Source: Bacillus sp. RO1 (GTDB lineage Bacteria; Bacillota; Bacilli; Bacillales; Bacillaceae_I). Taken from it: 64,000 nt of DNA. Positions 62,129-64,000 of this stretch are shown one piece after another (the first letter of the stretch is position 1; each line of letters begins with the position of its first letter). The notes beneath the pieces are model-generated. The model worked only from the letters and a program-made list of their open reading frames with translations, searched no databases and was not told where the DNA came from. A program made the translations under genes and the position numbers. The DNA is taken from NCBI RefSeq assembly GCF_012524115.1, contig NZ_JAAZWB010000078.1:62001-126000 (forward strand), in the 5' to 3' direction.

Positions 62129-63635
62129 TTCTTTGTCCCCCTGTTGAAAAGTATAGAAGCTCTTGCTCGTCTGTTTCTGCGGTGGAAAGCTCTTTTGTAA
62201 CCTTGCCGTCGTAAAGGACATACACCCTGTTGGTCAAACCGACAATCTCTGAAAGCTCTGATGAGGCGTAAAGGATGGCCTTACCGCTTTTGGCAAGGGC
62301 GGCAATCAGTTTGAAAATGTCGCGCTTTGCTCCAACATCCACTCCTTTTGTCGGTTCATCAAAAATATAGATATCCGCATCAGAGACAAGCCATTTCCCG
62401 ATAGCGATTTTTTGTTGATTTCCTCCTGAAAGTGTGTGGACGCTCGTGTCGGGTGACGGCGTTTTAATTCCTAAAGCTCTGATGGTTTCTTGTGATTTTG
62501 TTTTTTGCGCTTTTTTATCAAGAAAATGCAGAGCCTTAGTGAATGCATGGAGATTAGCGGAAATTAAATTTGTTTGTACGGATTCGTGGAGGATGAGACC
62601 TTCTTTTCTCCGCTCCTCCGGGACAAAGGCCAATCCGTTTTGAACCGCAACATGAGGGTTTTTTACCTTTACCGTTTCCCCTTTGATTCGGATGTTACCA
62701 GTAGTTTTTTGTGTATCTCCGAATAGCGCCTTGCACAGTTCCGTTTTCCCCGCTCCAACAAGGCCAGCTATTCCCACCACCTCTCCTGCTTTAACGTAGA
62801 GGCTTACATCTTTCACCACACTATGGTCGCTGAGTTCTTCTATTTCTAGAATGGTCGCACCAAAGGTTGAATCGTGTTTAGGAAACTGCTGCTCCAGTTT
62901 CTGACCGAGCATCCACTCTACAATCTTTTCTGGTGTAAGGTTAACAACCATGTCCCGTTTGACCACTTGACCATTTCTCATAATCGTTATTTCATCACAG
63001 ATCTCGACGATTTCAGGAATCCGGTGGGAGATAAAAATGATCCCAACCCCTTCCTCTTTCAATCTCTTGATAACAGAAAACAATCTTTCTGTCTCTCTAT
63101 TGCTAAGGGGCGCTGTTGGTTCATCCAGAATCAAAAATTTACAATCTGTTGAAATGGCTCTTGCCAGGAGGACCATTTGTTTTTCTGCCAACGTCAGCGT
63201 GTTTACGAGACGATCGGTTGAGATGTTACTATCTAATTTTTTTAAGTGAGTTTCTGCTTTTTTATGTATCTCTCTCCAACGTATCCATTGCTTTTTTCCA
63301 GCGTGCTGCACCGTCTCTTGCAACATTATATTCTCCGCTACCGTCAAAGTAGGAATCAACGCCGCATCCACTTCCTGATAAACGATTTGTATCCCTGCCT
63401 TTTGGGAGTCAGATGGTTTAGAGATGGAGAGTCCCTTGCCACCGAGTTTAATTTCCCCGCTAAAATGATCGTACGCTCCAGCAAGCACCTTCATTAACGA
63501 CGATTTTCCCGCTCCATTGGCCCCAATTAAGGCATGAACACTTCCGGGTTTTGCGGTAAATGTCACCTGGTCCAAAGCTTTCACGCCAGGAAATTCTAAG
63601 GAGATGTCTTTCATTTCAAGTAATGTGTTAATCAT
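62118..63635 (-). CDS. Sugar ABC transporter ATPase (RbsA-like, two ABC domains)
   Basis: The protein of 505 residues has two fused ABC domains. The first has Walker A GANGAGKS (about 38-45), signature LTLAEKQMVLLARA, and Walker B LILDEPTAPLS; the second has degenerate Walker A GLVGAGKT, signature LSGGNQQK and Walker B IYIFDEPTKGVDVGAK. This arrangement is that of RbsA/MglA proteins. ATG at 63635 follows GAGGGGGAGCAG; the earlier frame start is not supported. The permease gene overlaps its end, and a solute-binding protein lies upstream. Confidence 0.93.
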   Translation of the reverse strand: MINTLLEMKDISLEFPGVKALDQVTFTAKPGSVHALIGANGAGKSSLMKVLAGAYDHFSGEIKLGGKGLSISKPSDSQKAGIQIVYQEVDAALIPTLTVAENIMLQETVQHAGKKQWIRWREIHKKAETHLKKLDSNISTDRLVNTLTLAEKQMVLLARAISTDCKFLILDEPTAPLSNRETERLFSVIKRLKEEGVGIIFISHRIPEIVEICDEITIMRNGQVVKRDMVVNLTPEKIVEWMLGQKLEQQFPKHDSTFGATILEIEELSDHSVVKDVSLYVKAGEVVGIAGLVGAGKTELCKALFGDTQKTTGNIRIKGETVKVKNPHVAVQNGLAFVPEERRKEGLILHESVQTNLISANLHAFTKALHFLDKKAQKTKSQETIRALGIKTPSPDTSVHTLSGGNQQKIAIGKWLVSDADIYIFDEPTKGVDVGAKRDIFKLIAALAKSGKAILYASSELSEIVGLTNRVYVLYDGKVTKELSTAETDEQELLYFSTGGQRNEN

Positions 63636-63663
63636 TCTGCTCCCCCTCTCTATAAAACACACA

Positions 63664-63694
63664 AACACTCTCTCCTAATGAAGAGAGTGCCTTT
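63664..63694 (-). terminator. Hairpin between binding-protein and ATPase genes
   Basis: Stem CACTCTCT / AGAGAGTG, followed on the minus strand by GTTTGTGTGTTTTA. It is a weak terminator or RNA-stabilising hairpin that would leave more binding-protein mRNA than transporter mRNA. Confidence 0.6.
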
Positions 63695-63696
63695 TA

Positions 63697-64000
63697 TTAT
63701 TTTTTGTAATGCTCTATCAACGTGTTCATCCATTCTTCTAAAAAGGCATCTGACTCTCCCCAGCCTTCTACTACAGATGAAAGGTTGCCCATGTTTACCG
63801 CTTCGCTAGATTGTTGCAATTCTTCTTGAGAGATTAACGAAGCTTCCAAGTCATAAGTTTGCGGTGTTTCTTCCCCGGCAAGCTTTTTCGCAAGCAAACG
63901 AAGGTTAATAGCACCAATCAATTTCGGATCCACAGCTGCTGTGTATTTCCAAGGGCTTCCTTCAGTACTGATTTCCTGCAAGTCTGCATTCGAAACATCA
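63697..64000 (-). CDS. Sugar ABC transporter substrate-binding protein, C-terminal part (partial)
   Basis: The frame is open to the window end and reads DVSNADLQEISTEGSPWKYT, then AAVDPKLIGAINLRLLAKKL and ends in a helical tail (SDAFLEEWMNTLIEHYKK). This fits the C-terminal lobe of a type 1 periplasmic sugar-binding protein. It lies ahead of the ATPase and permease genes. The N-terminus with signal peptide is outside the window. Confidence 0.75.
   Translation of the reverse strand, partial: DVSNADLQEISTEGSPWKYTAAVDPKLIGAINLRLLAKKLAGEETPQTYDLEASLISQEELQQSSEAVNMGNLSSVVEGWGESDAFLEEWMNTLIEHYKK

Overview
The window looks like a chromosome segment from a low-GC, endospore-forming Bacillaceae species. 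It carries spo0A, spoIVB, the complete spoIIIA operon, the branched-chain keto-acid (bkd/ptb) locus and Bacillus-type T-box leaders. Gene order across the first 29.5 kb matches the Bacillus bkdR-spo0A-recN-dxs-folD-accBC-spoIIIA backbone. An OLE RNA with its partner gene oapA points to an alkaliphilic or otherwise extremophile-related Bacillus. The genus cannot be fixed from the sequence alone.

Region 1-29.5 kb is conserved backbone, nearly all on the minus strand. It opens with the start of leucine dehydrogenase and ptb behind a textbook sigma-54 promoter, with its enhancer-binding regulator bkdR upstream. Next come yqzF, a glycerophosphodiesterase, a YycC-like small protein, spo0A (sigma-H-type promoter and 0A boxes) and spoIVB (sigma-F-type promoter). 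A roughly 0.8 kb array of 52-bp repeats separates spoIVB from recN. The isoprenoid/DNA-repair operon then reads, in transcription order, folD, xseA, xseB, ispA, OLE RNA, oapA, dxs, tlyA, argR, recN. Upstream of it lie nusB, yqhY, accC and accB. A repeat-rich 1 kb gap and a NERD-domain gene follow, and then the eight-gene spoIIIA operon, which is interrupted by two copies of a GC-rich dispersed repeat between AB and AC, and yqhV.

Region 29.6-53 kb is accessory. It holds a BCCT transporter, an Rrf2 regulator with a nitroreductase, many small lipoproteins and membrane proteins, two T-box-controlled synthetase genes (Met and Lys), a secreted glycerophosphodiesterase, a PstS-like protein, and single genes for a phosphatase, a quinone reductase, a hydrolase, a Nudix enzyme and two acetyltransferases. 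It ends with a modular secreted esterase. Several of these genes are shorter than 60 codons.

Region 53-64 kb holds the most interesting regulatory unit. A DUF2294-type gene, an SBT-family (SbtA-like) bicarbonate permease and a beta-carbonic-anhydrase-like protein that has lost its zinc ligands lie in a row. Strong intrinsic terminators sit immediately upstream of the ribosome binding sites of the first two genes, so both must be expressed by read-through; this is a candidate undescribed riboregulator linked to inorganic carbon. After it come a phosphodiesterase, an extra RNase J, a coat-like protein, a T-box-controlled TyrRS and the ABC genes of a sugar-type importer that runs off the window end.

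Three aminoacyl-tRNA synthetase genes (Met, Lys, Tyr) each have a T-box leader, and the specifier codons ATG, AAA and TAC can be read directly by aligning the three leaders.
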